From Chromatiales bacterium (ex Bugula neritina AB1) (GTDB lineage Bacteria > Pseudomonadota > Gammaproteobacteria > Granulosicoccales > Granulosicoccaceae), in assembly GCA_001730015.1 (NCBI GenBank), contig MDLA01000126.1, positions 124,001 to 188,000 of the forward strand: a stretch of 64,000 bases of DNA, in the 5' to 3' direction. The notes under the pieces were generated by a model. The model was not told the origin of the DNA, ran no database searches, and worked only from the letters and a program-made list of their open reading frames with translations. The translations under genes were made by a program, and so were the position numbers. The first letter of the stretch is position 1; each line of letters begins with the position of its first letter. Shown one piece after another: positions 18,102-27,528 of this stretch.

Positions 18102-19250
18102 CTAGCGATATAGCGCATTGGCCAGCCTACCCAGGAAATCATCGCAACGCTGGATTTCACTGAGCGCAATATATTCATCAGGCTTATGGGCTTGCTGAAT
18201 ATTTCCAGGGCCCATTACTATGGTGGGAATATTCAGTTGTTCAGAGAACAGACCTCCTTCGGTACCGAAAGTCACTTTGCCTGTGCGGTTTGCGCCACTC
18301 AGCTCCGTGACGAACTGAACTACTTCACTGTCAGTGGGGGTACTCAGTGCCGGATAGCTATTGTCTATAGTGACGGTTATGTTGGCGGCCGGAAATTCCT
18401 GCTGATGTCCTGCGACGATCGTTGCGGCACGCTGGCGTAGCTCTGCCACAAACTCTTCCGGCTGATCCTCCGGCAGGTGACGTATTTCGAACTTAAATTC
18501 GCAATGGTTGGGCACAATGTTCAACGCGGTCCCACCTTCAATGACGCCGACATGCACTGTGGTGTGGGTGACATCGTATTCGTCGTCGTGGCAGCCCTGC
18601 AGAATTATTTTTTCCTGTATTTCGCGAAAGGCAGTGATCATGTCGGTGGCAAGATAAATTGCATTTAACCCTTGCGGGGCCAGACTTGAGTGGCACTCCA
18701 CACCGGTACAGCAGACGCGCCCTGCAGTTTTTCCCTTATGGGCAACAACCGGCTGCATGCATGTGGGTTCACCGACAATGCAGAACTTTGGTTTTACTGC
18801 GGAGTGACTGAGCATATCGAGTAGTCTTCGTACGCCGATACAGCCTACTTCCTCATCGTAGCTGAAGGCGAGGTGCAGCGGCGTTATCAGTCTGTCTGTA
18901 TCGATTGCTGCAACCATTGCTAGCGCACAGGCAATAAACCCCTTCATATCTGCACTGCCGCGCCCGTACAGCAATCCATCTTCTTCTCTCATGGTAAATG
19001 GATCGTGGCTCCAGATCTGTCCGCTCACAGGGACCACATCGGTGTGACCGGACAGCATGACACCGGATTTATTGCGAGGGCCGATTACTGCATAGAGATT
19101 TGCTTTGGTTTGCTCATCGTTATGTATCAGCTGGCTTGAAATACCGTAGCTTTGCAGGTAGCTCTGAATAAACTCAATGAGCGCCAGATTGCTGTCGCGG
19201 CTGATGGTTGGGAAACTGAGCAATTTTTCCAGCAGAGCAATACTTTGCAT
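18102..19250 (-). CDS. argE: ArgE-type acetylornithine deacetylase (M20 peptidase family)
   Basis: This 382-residue M20 metallohydrolase removes N-acyl groups, in ArgE from N-acetylornithine. Zinc and catalytic residues are in place: SGHTDVVPV (His and Asp), GRGSADMKGF (bridging Asp), YDEEVGCIG (catalytic and metal Glu), VGEPT (metal Glu) and a C-terminal GPGNIQQAHKPDE (His). The insert VCCTGVECHSSLAPQGLNA is the dimerisation-domain start typical of ArgE. Its place beside dddP leaves open that it acts on another N-acyl amino acid. It is convergent with dddP and divergent from trhO. Confidence 0.85.
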   Translation of the reverse strand: MQSIALLEKLLSFPTISRDSNLALIEFIQSYLQSYGISSQLIHNDEQTKANLYAVIGPRNKSGVMLSGHTDVVPVSGQIWSHDPFTMREEDGLLYGRGSADMKGFIACALAMVAAIDTDRLITPLHLAFSYDEEVGCIGVRRLLDMLSHSAVKPKFCIVGEPTCMQPVVAHKGKTAGRVCCTGVECHSSLAPQGLNAIYLATDMITAFREIQEKIILQGCHDDEYDVTHTTVHVGVIEGGTALNIVPNHCEFKFEIRHLPEDQPEEFVAELRQRAATIVAGHQQEFPAANITVTIDNSYPALSTPTDSEVVQFVTELSGANRTGKVTFGTEGGLFSEQLNIPTIVMGPGNIQQAHKPDEYIALSEIQRCDDFLGRLANALYR

Positions 19251-19385
19251 AGTAGTGGGTTATCCGTCCAGAATTGAATCGTATGGTTTAATGCGTCGAC
19301 TTGGGTCGGGTCGCTTTAGTTTATACAATACTCTGGAAATTACATTGAGGCGGCGGATTTACGTTCCGCGGTGCCGGAGAAAAAT

Positions 19386-20354
19386 ATGCAATCAATTATT
19401 GTCTGCGCATTGTATAAATTTGTGCGTCTGGAGAATTATCTGCAAATACGCGATCCGTTGCTGGAGTTGATGCTGGAGCTCAGGGTACGCGGCACTTTGC
19501 TATTAGCCAGAGAAGGCATAAACGGTACTATTGCTGGCGAAAGAGCCGGTATAGATTCGTTACTAAAGTGGTTGCGTGCACAGCCCGGGCTTGAAGATCT
19601 TGATTGCAAAGAATCGATAACAAGTGAATCACCTTTCAAGCGTTCCCGGGTGAAAATTAAAAAAGAAATTGTAACGATGGGTGTTGAAGGACTGGATCCA
19701 GTGCAGTCGGCGGGTACTTACGTAGCACCAAAAGACTGGAATGCACTGATTTCAGATCCGGATGTTCTGTTGATCGATACCCGTAACGATTACGAGTGTG
19801 AGGTGGGTAGTTTTGAAGGCGCTGTGAATCCGCACACTGCGAGTTTTCGGGATTTTCCGGCCTATGTCGAAAAATCTCTTCAGGGGAAAGTCAGTAAAAC
19901 AACGAAAGTAGCCATGTTTTGTACAGGTGGTATACGCTGTGAAAAATCGACAGCTTATCTGCGATCTAACGGGTTCAGCGAGGTGTATCACCTGCAAGGC
20001 GGGATTCTTAAGTATCTCGAAGAAGTTCCACTGGAAGATTCAATGTGGGAGGGTGAGTGCTTTGTGTTTGATGAACGGGTGACTGTAAATCATCAGCTGG
20101 AAAAAGGCAGTTATGATCAGTGCCATGCCTGCCGCCGACCTATCACCGAGACTGATAAAAACAGCGAGCTCTACAATAGAGGAGTGAGTTGTCCACATTG
20201 CTACCATACGACAAGCGAAGAAGACAAAGCCCGTTTTTTACAACGTGAAAAACAAATGAAATTGGCCAGAGTACGGGGAGAAGCGCACATGGGAGAGGAG
20301 GCTAGAGAAGAATTGATGCTAAAACGCCAGTCGCGTCTGGAGCCCGGTAGTTAG
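19386..20354 (+). CDS. trhO: tRNA uridine 5-hydroxylase TrhO (rhodanese family, YceA)
   Basis: TrhO performs oxygen-dependent hydroxylation of U34 in certain tRNAs, a first step to 5-carboxymethoxyuridine-type wobble modification. The product (322 residues) has an N-terminal acylphosphatase-like domain (about 1-95, with [17 protein letters not shown]), a rhodanese domain with the active-site loop [15 protein letters not shown], and a C-terminal Cys-rich zinc-type region with CHACRRP and VSCPHCY. I chose ATG 19386, preceded by GGAG at 19376-19379 with good spacing; an upstream in-frame GTG at 19371 lacks such a site. Confidence 0.93.
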   Translation: MQSIIVCALYKFVRLENYLQIRDPLLELMLELRVRGTLLLAREGINGTIAGERAGIDSLLKWLRAQPGLEDLDCKESITSESPFKRSRVKIKKEIVTMGVEGLDPVQSAGTYVAPKDWNALISDPDVLLIDTRNDYECEVGSFEGAVNPHTASFRDFPAYVEKSLQGKVSKTTKVAMFCTGGIRCEKSTAYLRSNGFSEVYHLQGGILKYLEEVPLEDSMWEGECFVFDERVTVNHQLEKGSYDQCHACRRPITETDKNSELYNRGVSCPHCYHTTSEEDKARFLQREKQMKLARVRGEAHMGEEAREELMLKRQSRLEPGS

Positions 20355-20513
20355 TGCTCGTCCATCAACCGGGGCGTAGCGGGGATCATTCAGGTGCGTG
20401 AGAATTCGCCTCCCTCATGTGGGCGTTTAGTCATTCTAAATAACTATGTGGTCGGTGAAAGATCGCGTGTCCTGAGGGATCTGCGGTAGCGCTGGTTTAT
20501 GGATGGGCACTGG

Positions 20514-21368
20514 TTAGTGAGTCATACTGTAGATCATATAATTGACGCCGAGTCGATAGGCAGTGGAGGTATATTCAGAGGCATATTCTTCCATGTCTGC
20601 ATGTTCCCAGGCATCTCCGAGATCAACGTTCCAGTTGATCATAACCATCACTCTATCTTCATCGTCCAATATCGCGCGCCAGGCGGGTTGTTGTCGTGAT
20701 GTATTACTTTCTATTACACCACCTCCTTTTGTCATCGGCTTTTCCCAGGTGGCGCCGTTGTTCAGGCAAAGTGCTCGCAGCCCCGGAATCTGGACAAACC
20801 TGTCTATGTCAAAGTGCACATGGAAGACTTCGTGTTCCTTAGGAATATCAACGATTTCTCGATCCGGAAATACCTTTCCCATCCACTCTGCAAATTTCTC
20901 CCATTGGTAGCTGCCGTGAAAATCGTCTACCAGTAAAAATCCACCTCGTAAAAGATACTCACGTAAGCGCAGCGATTCGAAGTCTGAGAATGCAGCAAAG
21001 CCTGCTTCGACCATATAGAGCGCAGGGTAGTCAAAGATAGCTGAATCCATTAGAGAAATGCTTTGAGATTGTCCCTTTAGATTGATACGGGTCATGCGCT
21101 TAAGGGCTGAAATAAAGTGCGGGTCGGAATCTGAACAATCAGCCTGCCAGTGGGGAAAGCCGACGTAGTCTCCCAGTTCATGTACAGCAAGGGGGTTGTC
21201 GGCAAAAATCAGACGGGAGAATGTAAATTCATAACGTGGTACGGCATCCACAATTAACGGGCAGACCGGGCGCTGCGGGGCAACGCAGATTCCCTGCTGT
21301 GCCAGGGCATTTGAAACGGGAAATAGTATAAATAACATGCTCCATAGAGCAACAATCCGGTGTTTCAT
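20514..21368 (-). CDS. DUF4159 domain protein with a signal peptide
   Basis: The protein (284 residues from ATG 21368) begins with a clear Sec signal (MKHRIVALWSMLFILFPVSNALAQ, cleavage near ALA-QQ). The mature part matches DUF4159: FTFSRLIFADNP, LREYLLRGGFLLVDDFHG and the YTSTAYRLGVNYMIYSMTH end. The fold resembles glutamine-amidotransferase-like domains. DUF4159 genes often sit next to MoxR ATPase and BatA-type genes; none is here. An in-frame start 10 codons upstream (21398) is possible but dilutes the signal peptide. Function is unknown; it is exported to the periplasm. Confidence 0.75.
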   Translation of the reverse strand: MKHRIVALWSMLFILFPVSNALAQQGICVAPQRPVCPLIVDAVPRYEFTFSRLIFADNPLAVHELGDYVGFPHWQADCSDSDPHFISALKRMTRINLKGQSQSISLMDSAIFDYPALYMVEAGFAAFSDFESLRLREYLLRGGFLLVDDFHGSYQWEKFAEWMGKVFPDREIVDIPKEHEVFHVHFDIDRFVQIPGLRALCLNNGATWEKPMTKGGGVIESNTSRQQPAWRAILDDEDRVMVMINWNVDLGDAWEHADMEEYASEYTSTAYRLGVNYMIYSMTH

Positions 21369-21974
21369 TGTGAGGTACTCACATTCAGGTGGGCCCAAAC
21401 CGGGTTAGAAAACATAATGTAGACGGGTAGTTTAATAGACGGAAGTTTAGTGCCAAAAGTTGTCTCATTGGTGTTTCTTGCTACCGGGTCACGCCGCCTC
21501 TCTATGCAAACAGGCTCTGGAACTTCGTCATAATACCGCTGATTGAATCTCCCATAGCAAACTTGTTAAGTATCATGTTGTCAAAATTGTTAAGAATCGG
21601 GTTCTTGTGGTTTCCAGCTGATCCGACTGACTGAGGTAAGATAATCTGGAGAGAGATTTCTGTTGTTAATTAGTGTTCAGAGAGTCTGCAATGCTGGTAT
21701 TGGTAGAGTTCGCCCAGAATTTCACGCCTGACTTCGGTAACTGATTCTTAAGTGTATTAAGTATTTATCCCCGAATTGTGATGTCGTAGGTGCTCCTGGC
21801 GCAATTACTATTGTAAATGGAAAATGCTGGTTTTCAGCGAATTTCGACTATGTTAAATTATGTGTCGCAGTGCGGTGCCTCCACAGAAGAGGTATTTCAC
21901 AGAAGAGGAATTGCGGAGCAGTCAAGACGTTGCAGGGAACAACTACACAATAAAGTTATAAAAGAAGGTACAAG
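21369..21974 (+). promoter_or_regulatory. Long non-coding leader/promoter region of the first cold-shock gene
   Basis: About 600 bp without a convincing gene separates the DUF4159 gene from the downstream cold-shock gene. It holds a direct repeat, TTGTTAAGTATC (21563-21574) and TTGTTAAGAATC (21587-21598), 24 bp apart start to start. Near the gene the sequence turns AT-rich and purine-rich. Short ORFs here have no family traits. By analogy with enterobacterial cspA, part of the stretch may be a long 5' untranslated region, but no promoter can be fixed by eye. Confidence 0.4.
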
Positions 21975-22190
21975 GTGGCAAAATCAATTGGTAAAGTAAA
22001 ATGGTTCGACAATGCTAAAGGCTACGGATTCATTTTAAACGAAGCAGAAGAGGACGTATTTGTTCACTATCGGGCAATTATGGGTGAAGGTTACAAGTCT
22101 TTAAACGAAGGTGAGGAAGTAGAATTTATCCAGACCCGTAGTGAAAAAGGCTGGCAGGCAGCAGAAGTGAGCCGAATGGAATTAGCCTGA
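21975..22190 (+). CDS. Cold-shock domain protein (CspA family)
   Basis: The 71-residue product is a single cold-shock domain that binds single-stranded nucleic acid. RNP1 is KGYGFI (about residues 15-20) and RNP2 is VFVHY. The start is a GTG at 21975, with GAAGG about 7 bp before it, giving [16 protein letters not shown]. It shares most of its sequence with the second cold-shock gene at 37814, so the two are recent or conserved paralogues. Both have unusually long non-coding regions upstream and a hairpin downstream. Cold induction is inferred from family and layout only. Confidence 0.93.
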   Translation: MAKSIGKVKWFDNAKGYGFILNEAEEDVFVHYRAIMGEGYKSLNEGEEVEFIQTRSEKGWQAAEVSRMELA

Positions 22191-22200
22191 TAACTGTCTC

Positions 22201-22248
22201 GGATCCGGAGTAAATTTATCTCCGGTATCCAATTTCCCGTTGTTTTTT
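22201..22248 (+). terminator. Rho-independent terminator candidate after the first cold-shock gene
   Basis: GGATCCGGAG (22201-22210) pairs with CTCCGG-T-ATCC (22220-22230), a 10-bp stem with a one-base bulge and a 9-base loop. A run of six T lies at 22243-22248, 12 bases after the stem. It is 10 bp downstream of the cold-shock stop codon. The gap to the T run weakens the call. Confidence 0.5.
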
Positions 22249-22368
22249 CGAGTGCGTGTATAGTTGCGCGCCAATATTCTGGCAAATATACCGGGTCGGG
22301 TTTCCGCAATGGAAAACCCCGTGTGTGTAGCGTACTCTGTTTTGACGTAGACACTCTAGTATTAAACT

Positions 22369-23685
22369 GTGGCCCGAAATCTCCTCTATAGCAATGATAA
22401 AAGATCCGGGTATCCGTCTTCCTGGTATGCAGCCACGGCGTTGACGACTCCGGAATGTCCGTCGCTAGCTGACTCTGTAAGTTGTGATATCTGCATTGTA
22501 GGAGCGGGATTTACGGGTTTGTCGGCAGCGTTGTGCCTGCTGGAGCGCGGTTACAATGTCGTGTTGCTTGATGCTCACCGGGTTGGTTGGGGGGCTTCGG
22601 GGCGTAACGGCGGCCAGCTAGGATCGGGGCAGCGACTTGATCAGAGTGATCTGGAAGCAGCATATGGTATGGAGCAGGCGATGGCTCTCTGGAAGCTTGC
22701 GGAGAATGCCAAGCAGCTGGTTAGTCAGCTAATTGAACAACACAACATTGACTGTGACTACGTACCGGGAATTATTCACGCTGATCACAAACCCGGGTTT
22801 GCCTCTTCGACAAAAGCCTATGTGGAGAAATTAACCGGACTCTACAACTATAAAGAAATCGAATATATCGATCGCCCGGCTCTGGGGGCCCTGATTGGTT
22901 CTGATGCGTACTATTGCGGCTCAGTGGATAGAGGATCGGGTCACTTACATCCGCTGAAATACGTACTCGGACTGGCAAATGCCGCCACAAATGCGGGCTT
23001 GCATTTGTACGAAAGAAGTGAGGTTGTCGGGGTGTCGGCGTCTGCTGATAACAAACGGGTCGTGGTGAAGACGGCTGCCGGTCAGGTAACAGCGCAACAG
23101 GTATTACTCGGGTGCAACGGCTATCTGGGAAACCTGCAACCAAAGGTGGCGGCACATGTAATGCCCATCAATAATTATATTATTGCAACCGAACCATTGC
23201 CACAATCGCTCTATGAGACAATTCTGCCGGAGAATATGGCGGTAGCAGATTCCAGGTTTGTCGTGAATTACTTTCGAAAAAGTGCGGATAGAAGGTTATT
23301 GTTTGGTGGCAGAGAAAGCTATGGTTACCAGTTCCCCGAAGATATAAAATCATTTGTACGGACTGCGATGCTTGCGATCTATCCGCAGTTGGACAAGACA
23401 AAAATAGATTACGGGTGGGGTGGTACACTCGCAATAACAATGAATCGAATGCCGTATCTTAAGACGGTTGCTCCTAATGTTGTCAGTGCTTCCGGTTACT
23501 CGGGGCACGGCGTTGGAATGGCTACGCTGGCGGGACGATTAGCTGCAGAGAGCATGGCCGGTAATCTGGAACGCTTTGATGTGTTGTCGCAGTTGCGACA
23601 CAGAAAATTTCCCGGCGGTGTTGCATTGCGATCGCCATTAATGAAGCTCGGAATGCTGTACTACATGTTGCGGGATCGCTTGTAG
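22369..23685 (+). CDS. FAD-dependent amine/amino-acid oxidoreductase (PuuB/OrdL-like)
   Basis: This 438-residue DAO-family flavoprotein resembles gamma-glutamylputrescine oxidase and related enzymes. It has an N-terminal SWYAATAL stretch typical of the PuuB group, the Rossmann FAD motif DICIVGAGFTGLSAALCLLERG at about 41-62, VGWGASGRNGGQLGSG and a C-terminal GYSGHGVGMATLAGRL FAD-contact motif. It would oxidise a secondary or primary amine with release of an aldehyde. The start is GTG 22369. There are no puu-type neighbours, so the substrate is unknown. It is convergent with uvrD. Confidence 0.85.
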   Translation: MARNLLYSNDKRSGYPSSWYAATALTTPECPSLADSVSCDICIVGAGFTGLSAALCLLERGYNVVLLDAHRVGWGASGRNGGQLGSGQRLDQSDLEAAYGMEQAMALWKLAENAKQLVSQLIEQHNIDCDYVPGIIHADHKPGFASSTKAYVEKLTGLYNYKEIEYIDRPALGALIGSDAYYCGSVDRGSGHLHPLKYVLGLANAATNAGLHLYERSEVVGVSASADNKRVVVKTAAGQVTAQQVLLGCNGYLGNLQPKVAAHVMPINNYIIATEPLPQSLYETILPENMAVADSRFVVNYFRKSADRRLLFGGRESYGYQFPEDIKSFVRTAMLAIYPQLDKTKIDYGWGGTLAITMNRMPYLKTVAPNVVSASGYSGHGVGMATLAGRLAAESMAGNLERFDVLSQLRHRKFPGGVALRSPLMKLGMLYYMLRDRL

Positions 23686-23758
23686 CGGATTTATCGTAAC
23701 TGAAAATTTTTGTTCACTTCTGCGTTTACAATCGAATACTATATAGAAATTTAATGTA

Positions 23759-25942
23759 TCAGGCAGTACTAAGTACTTCGAGTTTGGCATAGGCCATAAC
23801 CAGCCATTTTCCACCTACGTCTTCAAAATTTATATATACCCGGGCGTGTGCTCCCTGGCCTTCATAGTCGGTAACAGTGCCTTCGCCGAATTTACTGTGA
23901 CGGACTCTTTGTCCGACAGTTACACCGGTTTTGTTTTCTTCCCGTATGGAAGTTGCTTTGCGCTGTGGTGTAATCTGCATTGGTCGGGTAACTTTGGTAC
24001 GGGGGCGAATTTCCTGCAGATGCTCGGTGGGTATTTCTCTGATGAATTTGGATGGGGGGCTAAAGTGATCTCTGCCGTACAGGCGGCGATGTTCTGCCAT
24101 CGTTAAATAGAGTTTGCGTTCGGCTCGTGTTATGCCGACGTAACAAAGCCTTCTTTCCTCGTCAATTTTCCCGCTCTCTTCTATTGAGCGCTGACTGGGA
24201 AACAGACCTTGTTCCATACCGGTGATAAATACCACAGGAAACTCCAGACCTTTGGCTGAATGCAGCGTCATCAGTTGTACGCAGTCCTCCCATTCACTGC
24301 CTTGATTCTCACCTGCCTCCAGAGCTGCGTGCGAGAGGAACGCATCGAGCGGTGTCATTTCGGGCATGTCTTCAGGGGCTTCGGGTGGGCTTGCGGCGGC
24401 TCCAACCAGTTCCTGCAGATTTTCTACGCGAGCTTCGCCTTTGTCACTGCGATCTTTTTTATAGTGTGCCATTAGTCCGCTGTGCTCGATGACATGCTCT
24501 ACCATGGCATCGAGTGAGAGATCGCGGGTTTCCTGCTGCAGTTTTATGATTAACTCCATGAAGCTACCTACGGCTTTTGAAGCGCGACCTTTCAGCGCGT
24601 TGGCAGCCAGTATTTCGGCGCTCGCATGCCACAGCGATACGCCTGCTTCGTTTGCTACAGTTCGAATTTGAGTCAGAGTTTTGTCACCGATACCGCGCGG
24701 CGGATGGTTGACGACTCGTTCAAATGAAATGTCATCGTCGGCGAGACTGATCAGACGCAGGTAGGCGAGCGCGTCTTTTATTTCCATGCGTTCGAAAAAT
24801 CGCATACCGCCATATACCCGATAGGGCAGGCCGCTGCGAAAAAGCGCTTCTTCCAGTACACGGGACTGCGCATTGGAGCGGTAGAGTATGGCCGCTTCAG
24901 AACGACTGCCGCCGTCGTTGATGTGATCCATAATCCGTTCTATAACGAAATTAGCTTCGTCACCTTCATTGTAGGCACTGTAAAAGGTAATTGGATCGCC
25001 GTCGCCAATATCGGTCCAGAGATTTTTCCCAAGGCGGTCCTGGTTGTTTTCGATAAGGGAATTGGCCGCTTTGAGAATTGTGCCGGTTGAGCGGTAGTTG
25101 CGCTCAAGACGAATGATGCGAGTGCCTGGAAAATCGTTGGAGAAATTTAAAATGTTCTCAACTTTTGCTCCACGCCAGCCATAAATGGATTGATCGTCGT
25201 CGCCAACCGCAAAAACGCATCCTCTGTCTCCAGCCAGCAGTCTAAGCCAGGCGTATTGAATTGTGTTGGTGTCCTGGAACTCATCGACAAGAATATGCTG
25301 AAAACGATGTTGATAGTGTTGTAGTAATGCATCGTTGTCACGCAGTGTTTCCAGTGCTCGCAGCAGCAGCTCGGCGAAATCGACTGCACCGGCCAGATCG
25401 CAGGCTTTCTGATAAGCTGCGTATATGGCAATAAGCTGTTGCTCGGTCGGATCACCTGCATCGCGAATATGCTGGGGTCTGAGACCTTCGTCTTTTTTGG
25501 CATTGATGTACCACATGGCGGTTCTTGGAGGCCAGCGAGTCTCGTCGAGATCGAGACTGCGGATTGAACGCTGCACCATGCGTTTTTGATCTTCACTGTC
25601 AAGAATGTGGAATGCCTGTGGCAGATTCGCCTCTTTCCAGTGCATTCGCAGAAATCGGTGTGAGAGCCCGTGAAAGGTACCGACCCACATCGGGCCGATA
25701 GAGCTGTTCAGTAACTGCTGCACTCGTGAGCGCATCTCACCAGCGGCTTTGTTGGTGAATGTTACCGCCAGTACGCCAAACGGTGAAATGCCTTCCACCT
25801 GGTTAAGCCAGGCAATACGATGCGTCAGTACGCGTGTTTTCCCGCTGCCAGCACCCGCTTGTATCAAAAGCGGGCCACTTTCGGCGGTTACCGCTTCACG
25901 CTGTTCAGTATTCAGGGATTCGATTATATGAGAGACATCCAT
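23759..25942 (-). CDS. uvrD: DNA helicase II UvrD
   Basis: UvrD is a 3'-5' superfamily 1A helicase acting in nucleotide excision and mismatch repair. The 727-residue protein has all main motifs: LNTEQREAV (Q motif), Walker A AGAGSGKTR at about 30-38, motif Ia TFTNKAAGEM, Walker B VDEFQDTN, motif III DDQSIYGWRGA, motif IV RLERNYRST, motif V VQLMTLHSAKGLEF and motif VI YVGITRA. The C-terminal VGQRVRHSKFGEGTV tail is the UvrD/PcrA Tudor-like domain. The start is ATG 25942. Confidence 0.96.
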   Translation of the reverse strand: MDVSHIIESLNTEQREAVTAESGPLLIQAGAGSGKTRVLTHRIAWLNQVEGISPFGVLAVTFTNKAAGEMRSRVQQLLNSSIGPMWVGTFHGLSHRFLRMHWKEANLPQAFHILDSEDQKRMVQRSIRSLDLDETRWPPRTAMWYINAKKDEGLRPQHIRDAGDPTEQQLIAIYAAYQKACDLAGAVDFAELLLRALETLRDNDALLQHYQHRFQHILVDEFQDTNTIQYAWLRLLAGDRGCVFAVGDDDQSIYGWRGAKVENILNFSNDFPGTRIIRLERNYRSTGTILKAANSLIENNQDRLGKNLWTDIGDGDPITFYSAYNEGDEANFVIERIMDHINDGGSRSEAAILYRSNAQSRVLEEALFRSGLPYRVYGGMRFFERMEIKDALAYLRLISLADDDISFERVVNHPPRGIGDKTLTQIRTVANEAGVSLWHASAEILAANALKGRASKAVGSFMELIIKLQQETRDLSLDAMVEHVIEHSGLMAHYKKDRSDKGEARVENLQELVGAAASPPEAPEDMPEMTPLDAFLSHAALEAGENQGSEWEDCVQLMTLHSAKGLEFPVVFITGMEQGLFPSQRSIEESGKIDEERRLCYVGITRAERKLYLTMAEHRRLYGRDHFSPPSKFIREIPTEHLQEIRPRTKVTRPMQITPQRKATSIREENKTGVTVGQRVRHSKFGEGTVTDYEGQGAHARVYINFEDVGGKWLVMAYAKLEVLSTA

Positions 25943-26156
25943 TTTGCCTATTTTACCAGAATAATACTGTCTATCGATTCATTCGAGCGATGTTTCGAAC
26001 ACAATTTCACTGCCGGCATCCGGCTGCGTTAACTTGACGTACAGCGGAAGATTTTTCACGCAGGCTGATTCGCTGTTGCTGTTAGTCGGGATGGCACATT
26101 GGCTGCATTAGCTGTGTACCGTTCTGCGTCTTTGCAGGCGATCAGGCTTAAGGCAT

Positions 26157-27299
26157 ATGTTGAAATCCCATACTGTGAGGCATCCTCTGCGAGTACTCAG
26201 ATTCGTGGTAACGGGGCTGGCTCTGTTGACCACCAGTGTCTCGCAGCTGGCTGTAGCTGATCCGCTCATTCAGCAGTTTCTACTGCAGGAGTTGTCACCG
26301 GCTGCAGCAGGTGAAAGTTCGACAAATAAACCTCCCATGGCAGCAGCAGCGCAAGACCCGTTGCACGAAGTTCAGAAATCGATGGTGGCGGTCAAAGCGA
26401 GTATTAGCAATATCGCGCGGACTGCGGCTAGTTTTGGGCTGGAGCGGCAGGGCAACGGCATAATAATCGATGCAAATGGTCTGATTGTGACTGCCGGGTA
26501 CGTTATCGCTGAGGCATCCTCTTTGACGGTAACTTTCTCTGACGCTACGACGGTTGCTGCTGAAATTATTGCCTATGACGAAAGTATCGGGTTGGGATTA
26601 ATTCGCGCACAAACCAGCATACCCACTACACCGATCAAACTGGGAGACTCAGCCAAGCTCAAGGTAAATGAGCGAGCTCTTATTCTACCGGCGCTGGGCG
26701 AAGGCGATGCAAAGCCAGTCCAAATTGGTAAGCTCAAACAATTTACAGGTGGATGGGAGTATGTTTTGGACAATGCGATTCACACTTATCCACCGAGTAC
26801 CAGTTTCAGCGGTGCGGCGTTACTTTCCGACAAAGCCGAACTTCTGGGTGTCGGTGCGCTGGTTACGATCGACATCGATATAGATCCCAAGGTCAGGGTG
26901 CCGGGTAATATTTTTATTCCAGTTAATACGCTAACTGGCGTGTTGGGTGAGCTAATGGTAGCAGGGCGATCCAGTGAGTCGATCCGACCCTGGCTTGGAT
27001 TGGAGTTGAAGGAAACAAAGCGGGGTATTGTCGTCGGTGCAGTAACAAATGATGGTCCGGCCTCGCAATCAGGTATTAAAGCGGGTGATGTAGTGGTGGC
27101 GGTAGATCAGGCTAAAGTCTCAGGACTAACCCAGTTGTATAGAAAAATCTGGACGGACTTCGAGCCGGGAGAACAGATTCATTTACTCATTCTTCGAGAC
27201 AGCCAGTATGCGAACGTTCCCGTAGCATCGGTAGATCAGCAAGAATGGTTAAAGCTCGAGCAGAATAGGGATACTGCTATTACTGAATTGACCAAATAG
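26157..27299 (+). CDS. HtrA/DegP-like pseudoprotease with one PDZ domain
   Basis: The 380-residue protein has a signal peptide (about 1-34, ending SQLAVADP), a trypsin-like domain (about 70-265) and a PDZ domain (about 277-365, with GIKAGDVVVAVDQ). The chymotrypsin-fold landmarks of DegP align: GNGIIIDANGLIVT, then AGYVI where active enzymes have NNHV(V/I), so the catalytic His is Tyr115. The catalytic Asp position in DESIGLGLI reads Gly145. The Ser218 site reads SFSGA rather than GNSGG. With His and Asp gone, proteolysis is very unlikely; a periplasmic binding or scaffold role is inferred. It is complete and in frame, with an ATG start at 26157, so not a decayed gene. Confidence 0.82.
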   Translation: MLKSHTVRHPLRVLRFVVTGLALLTTSVSQLAVADPLIQQFLLQELSPAAAGESSTNKPPMAAAAQDPLHEVQKSMVAVKASISNIARTAASFGLERQGNGIIIDANGLIVTAGYVIAEASSLTVTFSDATTVAAEIIAYDESIGLGLIRAQTSIPTTPIKLGDSAKLKVNERALILPALGEGDAKPVQIGKLKQFTGGWEYVLDNAIHTYPPSTSFSGAALLSDKAELLGVGALVTIDIDIDPKVRVPGNIFIPVNTLTGVLGELMVAGRSSESIRPWLGLELKETKRGIVVGAVTNDGPASQSGIKAGDVVVAVDQAKVSGLTQLYRKIWTDFEPGEQIHLLILRDSQYANVPVASVDQQEWLKLEQNRDTAITELTK

Positions 27300-27528
27300 G
27301 TCAGCGATGGTTTGATTTTGTCACGGCTTGGTGATTGTCAGAGAATGTGGATCGCTGTGAAGATGTGAAGTATTGAGTCAGATATTGCAGTCGATATTCG
27401 CGAATAGAAATTTATTATTCAGCTGTATTGATTCCGGTAACTGGCCAAACCAAACATCCGTTGTAGATCATTCATTTTCGGCAGCCGCTCAGGTGACAAT
27501 TCTCCATCGGTTATTACGAATGTAAAAT

